Shown piece by piece: positions 1-7,769 of a stretch of 64,000 nt of DNA. Positions within the stretch are counted from its first letter, which is position 1; each line of letters starts with the position of its first letter. The stretch is from UBA4207 sp964352405. Lineage in GTDB: Bacteria > Bdellovibrionota > Bacteriovoracia > Bacteriovoracales > Bacteriovoracaceae. Made by a program: the position numbers and the translations under genes. The notes beneath the pieces were generated by a model. It saw only the letters and a program-made list of their open reading frames with translations. It was not told where the DNA came from and did not search any database. The stretch lies in NCBI GenBank assembly GCA_964352405.1, contig CAYGRY010000006.1, forward strand, positions 1-64,000, read 5' to 3'.

Positions 1-53
1 TGGAGAGATGAGTTGTGAAAAATATTTTTATATTAGTACTTTGTGTTTCTTCT

Positions 54-61
54 AGGCCAGC
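54..61. repeat. Left copy of target-site repeat of the IS30-like element
   Basis: AGGCCAGC directly precedes the left end of the element and is identical to 1071-1078. Collapsing the two copies restores the frame of the interrupted gene. Confidence 0.7.
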
Positions 62-1070
62 TTCACATTGCTAGTGCAACTTATTATAGAAAACCTCGTT
101 TGGTGTTTTAAAGTCAAGCACCTTGCGAGGTCTACTGTTAATTAAGTCTTCCACTTTCTTAATATTCACATCCTTAAGATCTGTATCTCTTTTTATATAT
201 TGCCTGATAAGATTGATCACATTCTCTACTGAACCACGCTGATGCGGTTTATGAGGTTCACAATAAAAGCATTTATATCCAATCGGGTCTTTCCAACGAA
301 ATTCACCTCCATTGTCATTCGTAACGGTGTAGACACGACGGCCAGCACTTTGGATTAGCTTATTTGTCTCAATTGAGACTTCTTTTGCTTTATGTGTTTT
401 TAAAGCCCTAAGTCTTATCAATCGACTTTTTCTCTCTAAGCATACAAGTAAGAAGCCTCGATTCTTTGTGTACATAGTATCTTGTTCCCAATCTCCAAAA
501 CGTTTTCTTTGGGCAACAATTTTAGGACGTTCTTTAATACTGATCATCCACTTAGGTCTCATCATTCTCTGGCGATAACGTCCATAACCAGGGCGCCTAT
601 AAAACTTTAACCGCGTGGCATACTGTGGATTAGAACGTAGAAAACGATAAATGGTTTCATGGGAGATCGATAAGCCGTGATCCTTCCTTATACGTCCAGA
701 GATGATCTCAGGACTCCATCCAAGCTTTAGCTTTCTAACGATCAGCGTTCTGACTGCACCAACGATATGTGCCTTTCTCCGTTTGGTTTTAGCTCTTTGC
801 CTTGCAAAGCGATCAGCTCTTTCTGGAAAATAAGCTCGGCAACCTTTATTTCTTTTAATCTCCCGGTAAATAGTTGATTTATGGAAACCAACTATTTTTG
901 AAATTTCACTAATCGAAATTTTGGTTTTCAGTAACGCAGAAATCTGGCATCTTGCCTCGTAAGACACCCTTGAGTACTGTTTCATAGTACGACTCCTTAA
1001 TTTAGGTTTGGCGATTTAAAGTTAGGACAAGGGTGTCCTTTTATCAAATCGCTGTCGCACTAGTAACGAG
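62..1070 (-). mobile_element. IS30-family insertion sequence, apparently complete
   Basis: The element of about 1009 bp contains a single full-length transposase gene. Imperfect inverted repeats lie at its ends: the left end around 64-80 (CACATTGCTAGTGCAAC) and the right end around 1054-1070, whose complement reads CTCGTTACTAGTGCGAC, share the core CTAGTGC. The flanking 8 bp AGGCCAGC are identical on both sides (54-61 and 1071-1078). Exact ends are uncertain by a few bases, because IS30-family elements usually make short 2-3 bp duplications and the 8-bp repeat may include bases shared by chance. The perfect repeat and the intact transposase suggest a recent insertion. Confidence 0.85.
71..985 (-). 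CDS. IS30-family transposase
   Basis: Cuts and joins its own insertion element. The 304 residues match the usual IS30 length. An N-terminal helix-turn-helix is at about 15-47 (ISEISKIVGFHKSTIYREI). The rve/DDE catalytic core follows, with the acidic residues in GDWEQDTM (D169), TNDNGGEF (D224) and QRGSVENV (E254). The context around the last Glu matches the IS30 signature. The start ATG is at 985. No frameshift or stop is visible, so the enzyme may be active. It is the only gene in the element and reads opposite to the gene it interrupts. Confidence 0.95.
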   Translation of the reverse strand: MKQYSRVSYEARCQISALLKTKISISEISKIVGFHKSTIYREIKRNKGCRAYFPERADRFARQRAKTKRRKAHIVGAVRTLIVRKLKLGWSPEIISGRIRKDHGLSISHETIYRFLRSNPQYATRLKFYRRPGYGRYRQRMMRPKWMISIKERPKIVAQRKRFGDWEQDTMYTKNRGFLLVCLERKSRLIRLRALKTHKAKEVSIETNKLIQSAGRRVYTVTNDNGGEFRWKDPIGYKCFYCEPHKPHQRGSVENVINLIRQYIKRDTDLKDVNIKKVEDLINSRPRKVLDFKTPNEVFYNKLH

Positions 1071-1078
1071 AGGCCAGC
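1071..1078. repeat. Right copy of target-site repeat of the IS30-like element
   Basis: AGGCCAGC immediately follows the right inverted repeat and matches 54-61 exactly. The interrupted frame resumes here in phase. Confidence 0.7.
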
Positions 1079-2031
1079 CACAGAGTTTAAACAATCAGAT
1101 GCCGTCGGTCGTGATCGCTCAGGACTGAACTCTGTTAATGACAAATTTGAGCAAAAATTTATAACTCAAAAATTTAGTCAGTATTTAAGCGGGGGTTTTA
1201 ATCTCGGAGCAGAGTATCATCAAAATACATTTGAAAAAGAATTAGTAGTTAATCATAAAATTGATGAAAAAAATATCTCGCTAAGTCTGGATAAGCGATT
1301 TGAAAATCTTTATTTTTTCACTTCTCTTGGCCAATCTAGTTTCTATGCAAATAATGTAGGAAATGGAGTTGCGGGAGAAGGGGATATTCTTGCTGGTGCA
1401 TTTCTCGCCAACTATTCAACTGAAAGAAATAGTACGACTCTATCCTTTTCAAGAGATTATTTTGCAGTTGATTTTGGAAGTTTTTTAGAACTTGATAAGT
1501 TGAAAGTGTATGATCTTCAGAATCAATTCTCATTTAACAATCAATTCAGTCTTCTTGCTAATATCACCCATGGAGTTTCCAAGAATCTAGATTATATTAC
1601 TTATAAGCTCTCACCAAATTATTCGTTTGCTTCAATTTCTGGATTAAATGCCTACTTATCGTTTGAAAGCTTTGATAATAAGCTTACCTCTGATTATAGC
1701 GAACAGGCGATTGGCTTCAATTATGCAAAAGATTTTAGCGATAAATTCGAAATGAGTTTTTGGCTAGAGTACGGCAGACAAGATACAGGAGATAGAACAT
1801 TTTTATTTTCTGAAGTTGTGAGCAAGTATAATTTTACAGATTCTAATGCGATTATCTTTTCGCTTGAAGCATCTAATGATTATTCCTCAAGTGATGTTGA
1901 AGCTTATGGTGGAAGCCTTGCTCTCGATATGCATTTTTAAAAAAAAATACTCAATTCCGACTACGATTTTAATTTCATGAAATAAAATGAAACCAAGTTA
2001 AATATGGTGAAATGACGAAATCTGCTCGAGA

Positions 2032-2121
2032 TTAGTTTTCTTCTTTAAACGCTTGAAATTCCGATTGTTTTTTGATGTCCGAATACTCATCGGGTAACTC
2101 TGGGATAATAAACCTAACTTG
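2032..2121 (-). pseudogene. Possible C-terminal gene remnant (29 codons)
   Basis: Between the barrel gene and the acetyltransferase the minus strand reads 29 codons ending in TAA at 2034-2032. The peptide contains FIIPELPDEYSDIKK, which looks protein-like rather than random. It has no start codon or ribosome site and is closed upstream by a stop at 2124-2122. I do not recognise the family. It is either the tail of a deleted gene or a chance frame in the otherwise featureless 290-bp gap. Part of it (2090-2110) resembles 4537-4557. Confidence 0.25.
2090..2110. repeat. Imperfect direct repeat, left copy
   Basis: TCGGGTAACTCTGGGATAATA matches 4537-4557 at 18 of 21 positions without gaps. The two copies bracket the acetyltransferase, the cysteine-rich protein and the recombinase and epimerase fragments. 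They could be worn att-like or duplication scars, or coincidence. Confidence 0.35.
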
Positions 2122-2230
2122 TTAAAATTATTAATATAATGAATGGGTGTTTTGGCCGTAAGCCCATGTAAGCCCCATTTGTGTAAGATGTTATCCTAAA
2201 AAGCATGAAATCAAAATTCCATTAAACAAA

Positions 2231-2782
2231 ATGGCTTATAAAATGTATGATTTTCAAATGGAAAATATAACAATCAGAAAAGCAACATTTGAAGACGCCG
2301 CTGAAATAGCAAACGTACATATCAACTCATGGAGAGAGGCCTATAAAGGACTTATCTCTGAAGAATTTCTAAATGATAGGCCACTATTTTTCAAGAATAG
2401 GTATGAGCTTTGGAAAAAAGTCACTGTTAATGATGGCCAAGTCACTTTAGTAGCTGAATGTAGTGAAAATGGAGTTGTTGGCTTCGTAAATGGAACTAAT
2501 GGCAGAGATGAAAGTCTTAAAGACCATGCTGAAGTTTGGTGTATCTATTTACTAGAAAAGTATCATGGTAAAAAAATTGGATTTAATCTTCTTAAAGGAT
2601 ATTTTGGTGCACATGTAGAACTTGGATTTGAAAAAGGCTACCTTTGGGTACTTGCTGATAATCCAACGATTTCTTTTTATGAAAGAGCTGGTGGTAAGTT
2701 TAACGGCAAGACAACAGAAGATGAAATTGGTGGTCAGAAAGTGACAGAGCTTTGTTATGTATGGGACAACATTAAACTATAA
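2231..2782 (+). CDS. GNAT-family N-acetyltransferase
   Basis: Probably transfers an acetyl group from acetyl-CoA to an amine on an unknown substrate in the cytoplasm. The 183 residues have the GNAT layout: ITIRKATFEDAAEIANVH at the start, an AEVWCIYLLEKYHGKKIG segment corresponding to motif A and the CoA pyrophosphate loop (HGKKIG), and a C-terminal NPTISFYERAGGKF motif B. The N-terminal YKGLISEEFL segment is typical of small-molecule GNATs. Neither ATG 2231 nor the in-frame ATG at 2258 has a clear ribosome site; 2258 fits the family start better. It lies in a scarred accessory region and may have been acquired. Confidence 0.85.
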   Translation: MAYKMYDFQMENITIRKATFEDAAEIANVHINSWREAYKGLISEEFLNDRPLFFKNRYELWKKVTVNDGQVTLVAECSENGVVGFVNGTNGRDESLKDHAEVWCIYLLEKYHGKKIGFNLLKGYFGAHVELGFEKGYLWVLADNPTISFYERAGGKFNGKTTEDEIGGQKVTELCYVWDNIKL

Positions 2783-2797
2783 GTAATCTAACAGAAT

Positions 2798-3694
2798 CTA
2801 TTGGTTCAGAAACCTTAATCCCAGTAATTTATTCTTGAAGTTAAGTATTTCATTGATTGTTTCTTTTTCTACCTTTTTTAGAGAGTAAACAGACTTTTTA
2901 ACTGCAACATACTCACTTGCAGACATATCGTAAAAGTTACATGCTTTAACACCTGAAACCGATTTAAAGCAATCATTTATGTTATCTGTTCTGGCCTTGG
3001 CAAGTGAGAATCTACTTCCAATTGCATCTTGATATGCAGAAACCTCATTAGGCTTTACATTCTTTCTCTCCATGCTAATTAGCTTCATTTGTGCAAAATC
3101 TATATATTTTTCAATAGATGAATCAGGAACTTTATTAATATCTAAAATCTGATTCAACTGATTAATCAAAAGTGGTTTGTTTTGAGCAATATTTTTTACA
3201 GTTGTCTGAAGTGAAAAAAGTTTGAGTAGACTTATCTTTATACAGTCTTTTAATAAATAAAATGCTTGTTTTATACTTTTATCAAATTTACGAAATATAT
3301 CTAAATCTACTGCAGTCCAAATAATGCTTACTTGATTTGAAGCACCTAATTTACAAAAACCTGCATCTTTATAACACTTAGGGTGAGAATCAAATGCTTT
3401 TGATTCTAGTTTTTCACATGTAAGTGACTTTTGATTACGCTTTACATACGCTTGGAGACAATTTCTTGTTGAAATTGCCCAGTCTGCTTTATCTTTATTC
3501 CATATCTTGGATTTGTTTTCAAAAGTCGAACAATATTTGTAACCATACCTAACTAAATAGTCTGACGTGTCACTTTCATTAAACCAGCAACCACGCTCCT
3601 TCTCTAAGTCTAAGTAGTAATGGCAGTTTTTAAAACCTACACCGTAGGCGGGGATTAAGGATATTAATATTATAATCAAAGATAATGTTTTCAT
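2798..3694 (-). CDS. Secreted cysteine-rich protein of unknown function
   Basis: The 298-residue product begins with a clear signal peptide (MKTLSLIIILISLIPAYG). The mature part has ten cysteines, mostly in the first half, which suggests disulfides and life in the periplasm or outside. The C-terminal half is lysine-rich and predicted helical, without recognisable motifs. I do not recognise the family. It faces the acetyltransferase gene convergently (15 bp apart), with the recombinase remnant upstream, so it may be cargo of an old mobile region. A poly-A/T stretch at about 3720-3730 lies before its start. Confidence 0.6.
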   Translation of the reverse strand: MKTLSLIIILISLIPAYGVGFKNCHYYLDLEKERGCWFNESDTSDYLVRYGYKYCSTFENKSKIWNKDKADWAISTRNCLQAYVKRNQKSLTCEKLESKAFDSHPKCYKDAGFCKLGASNQVSIIWTAVDLDIFRKFDKSIKQAFYLLKDCIKISLLKLFSLQTTVKNIAQNKPLLINQLNQILDINKVPDSSIEKYIDFAQMKLISMERKNVKPNEVSAYQDAIGSRFSLAKARTDNINDCFKSVSGVKACNFYDMSASEYVAVKKSVYSLKKVEKETINEILNFKNKLLGLRFLNQ

Positions 3695-3744
3695 TTCTAA
3701 ATACTACTATAATAAATCATTTTTTTTTTAGTGGGTATGTTGTT

Positions 3745-4080
3745 TTACGCTCTGTAAGTCGACATGTTTATTACATTTTCATTATCAGATTGCTGTTGAT
3801 AATTACCTATGTAGTCCATTATTTTAATACTAATGTCTTTTTGATAATCTGAATCAATACTTGAGTAATGAGCAGCAAGTTTAATATCTTTATGACCTGT
3901 CATGGCCATCACTGCATCAAGGCTTCCACCTATTTTTCTTGCGAGGGTGGCCATTCCATGCCTTAGATTATGAGTTCCTGTATATTTAATGCCTGTCTTC
4001 CTTTGTGCCGCTCTATAGTTAATTTGGATTGTCCCGTAATTTAAAGGTCTTCCTTCGACTTGAAACAGAAAATCACTCGC
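3745..4080 (-). pseudogene. Tyrosine recombinase (phage-type integrase), C-terminal remnant
   Basis: The minus strand keeps only the C-terminal catalytic part of an integrase. NLRHGMATLARK is box II with its His and Arg, followed by MTGHKDIKLAAHYSSID with the second His and the tyrosine nucleophile. Upstream, GRPLNYGTIQINYR is the usual segment before box II. The frame stays open to 4152, but beyond about 4080 the bases belong to the opposite-strand epimerase fragment, so the recombinase is cut there. The N-terminal domain and box I arginine are missing. No start codon with a ribosome site is visible. The product cannot be active. Confidence 0.8.
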
Positions 4081-4369
4081 TAGTGCTATAAGTTTTATTA
4101 TTGAGCATCCAAATCTTAGTGGTCCTGTTAATCTAGTCTCAACTGGGGCCTGTCAGCAAAAACAGTTTGCTAAGGCTCTTGGTAAAGCACTTGGAAAACC
4201 TAGCTTTTTTCCAACACCTGCTTTTATGATTAGAGCATTCATGGGTCAGCTAGGGCAAGAACTCGTTTTGACTGGTCAAAGAGTAATTCCATCAAAGCTT
4301 GTTCAAGCAGGGTTTAAATTTGAGGACACAGAGATAGAGACATTCTTAAAAGACCACTACCTAAACTAA
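4064..4369 (+). pseudogene. YfcH/TIGR01777-type SDR epimerase, C-terminal remnant
   Basis: The plus strand is open from 4064 to TAA 4367-4369 with no start. It encodes the typical C-terminal third of the TIGR01777 sugar-epimerase-like family: SAISFIIEHPNLSGPVN, then QKQFAKALGKALGKPSFFP, MGQLGQELVLTGQRVIPSK and LVQAGFKFED. The whole N-terminal Rossmann domain is absent. The 5' end is fused to the truncated recombinase on the other strand, so both genes lost their 5' halves at one junction near 4064-4080. Confidence 0.75.
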
Positions 4370-4536
4370 TGAGGTTAATGTTTGGCTGAAACAAGCATTA
4401 TCTTATTATCAATAATCCTTTCTAAGTGAAACATCACAAACTATTGTGAACTAAAGTGAAAGGCCGAAAACGTAGGGGTGAGTAGTCTTTTGATAAGTCT
4501 TAGAAATCATTTGAATTAAGATTGTAAATTTATTGG

Positions 4537-4557
4537 TCGGGTAATTCGGGCATAATA
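4537..4557. repeat. Imperfect direct repeat, right copy
   Basis: TCGGGTAATTCGGGCATAATA, 18 of 21 matches to 2090-2110. It lies in the 219-bp gap (4370-4588) between the epimerase remnant and the acyltransferase. I see nothing else there. Confidence 0.35.
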
Positions 4558-4588
4558 CAATTCTACTTGTCTTTATGAAAAATTTTCA

Positions 4589-5725
4589 TCAAGCCCTTAA
4601 AATTTTTGATCTCAATTCTAGTGCCGGATGTTCAATGATTATATAAGTTATACTACTTAAGAAACTCGAAATTCCAAAAAGTAGAAAAAATGTTGTTAAT
4701 AAATGTACTTCATTATTAATGAAGACTTGCTTAAACCAGCCTAAATCTTCAAGCATCCAAACAACTACGTGATGTATAATATAGACTCCATAAGAGACTC
4801 TAGCACTCCAATAAAAAATTTTATTTGAAAGAAAATTTGTAAAATAATCATTTGAGTTTATGAGGTAGTAGACGAATCCACCAAAAAATAAACCTAGGGC
4901 ACTGTAGGTGAAAATAACTTTATCTATTGATCTAAGTCCAATAGCAATAAGAGAAATAATTGTTAATAATACTACAGGCATTTTTAACAATTTAGGTATA
5001 ATAAACGTTTTATCTGCTCGTATGTTTGAAAGCATCAAACCAACAATCAATTCATCAAAATGTGTGTGAAATGGGCGATAGATATAATTCATCATCTGGT
5101 TTACATCAAAACCGGTAAAACCATTAATACTTTGCCAAGTAAAAAACCTTGTGATCATCGGAACTAAAAAAAGAGCAATTAATATATACCTAAATTTTTT
5201 AAGTGAATCTATTTTAAAGAATTTAGTCATAATTAAAATAAATGTTGGAATAAAAATATAAAATTGCTCCTCAGTTGATAAAGACCAAGCTCCTCTTATT
5301 GGACCATGATCTCCAAAGTAATTCGCTAAAAAGAAAATATTAGTCCAGATATCGCGGCAATGCTCTGGATAAATAATGTAGACACAAATGATTGTAAAGT
5401 AATATAAGGGCCAGATGCGAAAGCCTCTTCTTAAGATAAACTTAATGGGATTTACTTTCCCATCCTTTAAAAACTCTTTCCACAATTGTCCACCGATAAA
5501 ATATCCACTTAATACGAAGAAAAGTGGAACACCAATCCATCCTCCACTAAATGGAGGAATCTTCGCAAAAAGTGAATCAACTTGATTATTAGCCGATATT
5601 GCTATTTGGCTATGAAGTGCTACTACTAATAAAATAGCAATTGTTCTAGCACCATCCAATGCCGCAATTTGTCCATCGGGAGGTGTAATTAATGACCTAA
5701 AGCCTTTGCTAAGCATGGTTTTCAT
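4589..5725 (-). CDS. Acyltransferase family 3 (OafA-like) membrane protein
   Basis: Probably O-acylates a cell-surface or exported carbohydrate from the inner membrane. The 378 residues form about ten membrane segments, the usual size for a stand-alone Acyl_transf_3 domain. The diagnostic N-terminal Arg-to-His motif is present in LDGARTIAILLVVALHS, followed by PLFFVLSGYFIGGQLWKE and RRGFRIWPLYYF, and GAWSLSTEEQFYIFIP carries the conserved Ser-Glu segment. It is the leftmost gene of a leftward group with the cupin and methyltransferase genes, 81 bp away. A second member of the family lies at 21399-22514. The substrate is unknown. Confidence 0.9.
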   Translation of the reverse strand: MKTMLSKGFRSLITPPDGQIAALDGARTIAILLVVALHSQIAISANNQVDSLFAKIPPFSGGWIGVPLFFVLSGYFIGGQLWKEFLKDGKVNPIKFILRRGFRIWPLYYFTIICVYIIYPEHCRDIWTNIFFLANYFGDHGPIRGAWSLSTEEQFYIFIPTFILIMTKFFKIDSLKKFRYILIALFLVPMITRFFTWQSINGFTGFDVNQMMNYIYRPFHTHFDELIVGLMLSNIRADKTFIIPKLLKMPVVLLTIISLIAIGLRSIDKVIFTYSALGLFFGGFVYYLINSNDYFTNFLSNKIFYWSARVSYGVYIIHHVVVWMLEDLGWFKQVFINNEVHLLTTFFLLFGISSFLSSITYIIIEHPALELRSKILRA

Positions 5726-5806
5726 TTTAACAATTTATACCTTATTTAATATTAATTAATGATGACAGCATGGTAAATGTATTACAAGCCATCTATCGCC
5801 ATATAT

Positions 5807-6727
5807 CTAATTCCTTTTGTTGAATTTTGAAACTAAGCCTAGGTGATACAGGAAAATATAAACCTGTAAAAGAAACTTCTTTTTAAATGTGTATCTTATT
5901 GCAGGATTTGTTAATTTCAATTGGTGTCTTAAGGGTGAATGCCACCAATGTGGAATAGTAAAGCCGACTTCATTGTCTATTGATTCGACTAAATGCCACC
6001 ACCAATTAGGTATAAATAATGCATCACCAGACTCTACAATAACTTCGTAGGGTTCGATGTCACTTAAACCAGGATACTTTATTTGATCAAAGTCCCACCA
6101 TTTCGTTTCTAAAGATAGACATTGAGTTAGGGCATTCCAGTTTTTTGTAGTAGGCGCGACAAGGATAACGCGTTTTGTTGCGAATAGCTGGCACATTAAA
6201 GCATCCGTATAAGGATGGTAGTGAAGTGCAGATAAACTTCTTTTATGCAACATGACTGCATACGAATTATAGTTTAAACCTTCTTTGCCAATTTTATTTT
6301 TGAAAGGAAAAGTTCCTAAGTCCTCTATAAGTTTTTTGTAGGGAAGATCAGTCATTAAGAAATCATAGTTTTCAATATTCCGAATGATATCTTCAAAAGT
6401 GCTCTGTATTGACTCTGGTTGGGCTTTTGCGACACTCTCTTTTCTATGTTTTGAGCTTATAAAACCAAGATCATTGATTAATTGAGGCTTTGTAAATGTC
6501 GAAACACACTCTTCATTAATTTTACTTTTAATATGATCTAAATTTTTCCAACACGAAAATGCTGGCCAGTGTTTGATAGCACCCTTAATTAAACAAGGCT
6601 TATTCTTCAAAACATAGTCACGATAGAAAATCTTTGGTGTTAAATCATTGACATCAACATGATGTATAGATTTAGCTTTATCGAGACTTGGAATCTTTGA
6701 GAGAGTATTGCTGTCGCGAGTTTTCAA
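5807..6727 (-). CDS. Cupin/JmjC-like (cupin_8) putative oxygenase
   Basis: The 306-residue protein has the N-terminal VLKNKPCLIKGAIKHWPA segment and the barrel of JmjC-like Fe(II)/2-oxoglutarate hydroxylases. The metal site normally reads H-x-D near HYDPYHN. Here it is LHYHPYTDALMCQ, so the Asp is replaced by His. The distal His is kept in LFIPNWWWHLVES. The site could be a three-His cupin centre, or the activity may have changed or been lost. Its start overlaps the methyltransferase stop by 4 bp (ATGA), so the two are probably co-translated. The substrate is unknown. Confidence 0.8.
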   Translation of the reverse strand: MKTRDSNTLSKIPSLDKAKSIHHVDVNDLTPKIFYRDYVLKNKPCLIKGAIKHWPAFSCWKNLDHIKSKINEECVSTFTKPQLINDLGFISSKHRKESVAKAQPESIQSTFEDIIRNIENYDFLMTDLPYKKLIEDLGTFPFKNKIGKEGLNYNSYAVMLHKRSLSALHYHPYTDALMCQLFATKRVILVAPTTKNWNALTQCLSLETKWWDFDQIKYPGLSDIEPYEVIVESGDALFIPNWWWHLVESIDNEVGFTIPHWWHSPLRHQLKLTNPAIRYTFKKKFLLQVYIFLYHLGLVSKFNKRN

Positions 6728-7488
6728 GCATTAGCCTTTTTCTTCAAAACTAGCAACACATCAAATCCGAGAAATGTTGGGAGGTTAAAGCTATTTTCTA
6801 AATCTTTGATTGTGCGGATTAATTTATAGATTGGGCTACTGTAATTCTCTTTACGATAAAATGGAAAGAGAAGATATTGAGCGATTGGTTCTATAAGACA
6901 ACCTCTCATACGTGTGTATGTAATCTCGAAATGTGGACTTAACAAATCCTCTAGTTCTTTAAGAGTGAAGTGATGATGCCATACAATATCGTGCTTTTCA
7001 CCAACGAACCCGTGTTCTCTTCCATGACCACCAACGGTTTTAGATAAAAATTTAAAAAGTGATGGAAAGCGAAGTCTCATATTTGCGGGATCTAACCAAT
7101 GGAATAAGCCCCTATGTGGTGTCGTCAATACGACAGTTCCATGATCCACTAAGCATCTTGCCATTTCAGCTATCATCTTTGGCCTTAACTTACTTGGAAC
7201 ATGTTCTATAACTTCACATATAGTGATTGCATCAAAGCTTTTATCTTCAAATTGTAACGTGTCAGCTGACGCGTGGCTAAAATGATAGCTTGTGTCCTCA
7301 GAATAATGAACCAAGGCTTTTTCAATTGCATGCTTGTTAATATCAATTCCTGTTAATTTTTTAATCCCACGTTTTTGAGCGACATTTAGTAACTCGCCAA
7401 CATTACATCCAATATCTAGAAGCGATTGGGTTGTAGTGGGAATATGAAAAAGAGCTTGCCACTCAGGTAAATCAATTTTTTTATTCAT
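6724..7488 (-). CDS. Class I SAM-dependent methyltransferase
   Basis: A 254-residue cytoplasmic enzyme that should methylate a small molecule or lipid precursor. Motif I is LLDIGCNVGELLNVA at about 21-35, followed by LTGIDINKHAIEKA (acidic residue of strand 2), FDAITICEVIEHVP (motif II region) and a motif III-like GTVVLTTPHRG. The family is the UbiG/methyltransf_11 type. It is the first gene of a two-gene unit with the cupin protein, joined by a 4-bp overlap. A hydroxylase plus a methyltransferase suggests tailoring of one substrate, which is inference only. Confidence 0.88.
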   Translation of the reverse strand: MNKKIDLPEWQALFHIPTTTQSLLDIGCNVGELLNVAQKRGIKKLTGIDINKHAIEKALVHYSEDTSYHFSHASADTLQFEDKSFDAITICEVIEHVPSKLRPKMIAEMARCLVDHGTVVLTTPHRGLFHWLDPANMRLRFPSLFKFLSKTVGGHGREHGFVGEKHDIVWHHHFTLKELEDLLSPHFEITYTRMRGCLIEPIAQYLLFPFYRKENYSSPIYKLIRTIKDLENSFNLPTFLGFDVLLVLKKKANA

Positions 7489-7769
7489 TAGTCAATTGTA
7501 ATAGAACATCAAATTTTTAAAACAAAATTTTATATAAAAGCAATAGTCCGATTGAAATTGTCGGACAAGATTTGGCTGTTTATATGCTAAAATCACCTGA
7601 ACTTATTCGAAATAATTGGATTTATCTTTATAACCTCCGACTTAAATTAAACATCAAGAGTTAAATACAAAATTATTATGACAATTGGCAAAAGACTCTG
7701 CTTTGATAAATGTTATTTTGCACCCAATAAAAACTCTAAATCATTTTTAAAATGTGTGTATGAGTGATT

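Larger units (their letters stand above)
15..1940 (+). pseudogene. Outer-membrane beta-barrel-like protein gene interrupted by an IS30-family element
   Basis: Two pieces, 15-61 and 1079-1940, form one open frame when the inserted element and one copy of its flanking repeat are removed. The joined frame has about 302 residues with no stop. It starts at GTG 15, has a GGAGAG ribosome site at 2-7 and an in-frame stop just before the start. The N terminus (MKNIFILVLCVSSRPA) is hydrophobic and signal-like. The rest has alternating polar and aromatic residues and ends in LALDMHF, with a terminal phenylalanine as in outer-membrane barrels. I do not recognise a family. The 3' part from 1500 could still be translated from TTG but would lack a signal peptide. 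The joining is seen directly; the barrel fold is inferred. Confidence 0.75.

Noticed and set aside
1336..1533. Minus-strand 65-codon open frame
   Set aside because: It overlaps the in-frame coding of the interrupted barrel gene, has no ribosome site, and is a shadow.
2231..4369. An active prophage
   Set aside because: Only a truncated integrase is present, with no capsid, terminase or replication genes, so an active phage is not supported.
7489..7769. Possible small gene or riboswitch in the 281-bp gap
   Set aside because: A 26-codon frame at 7582 has no ribosome site. The only structure is a 6-bp stem at about 7547-7567 with no T run. I see nothing supportable.
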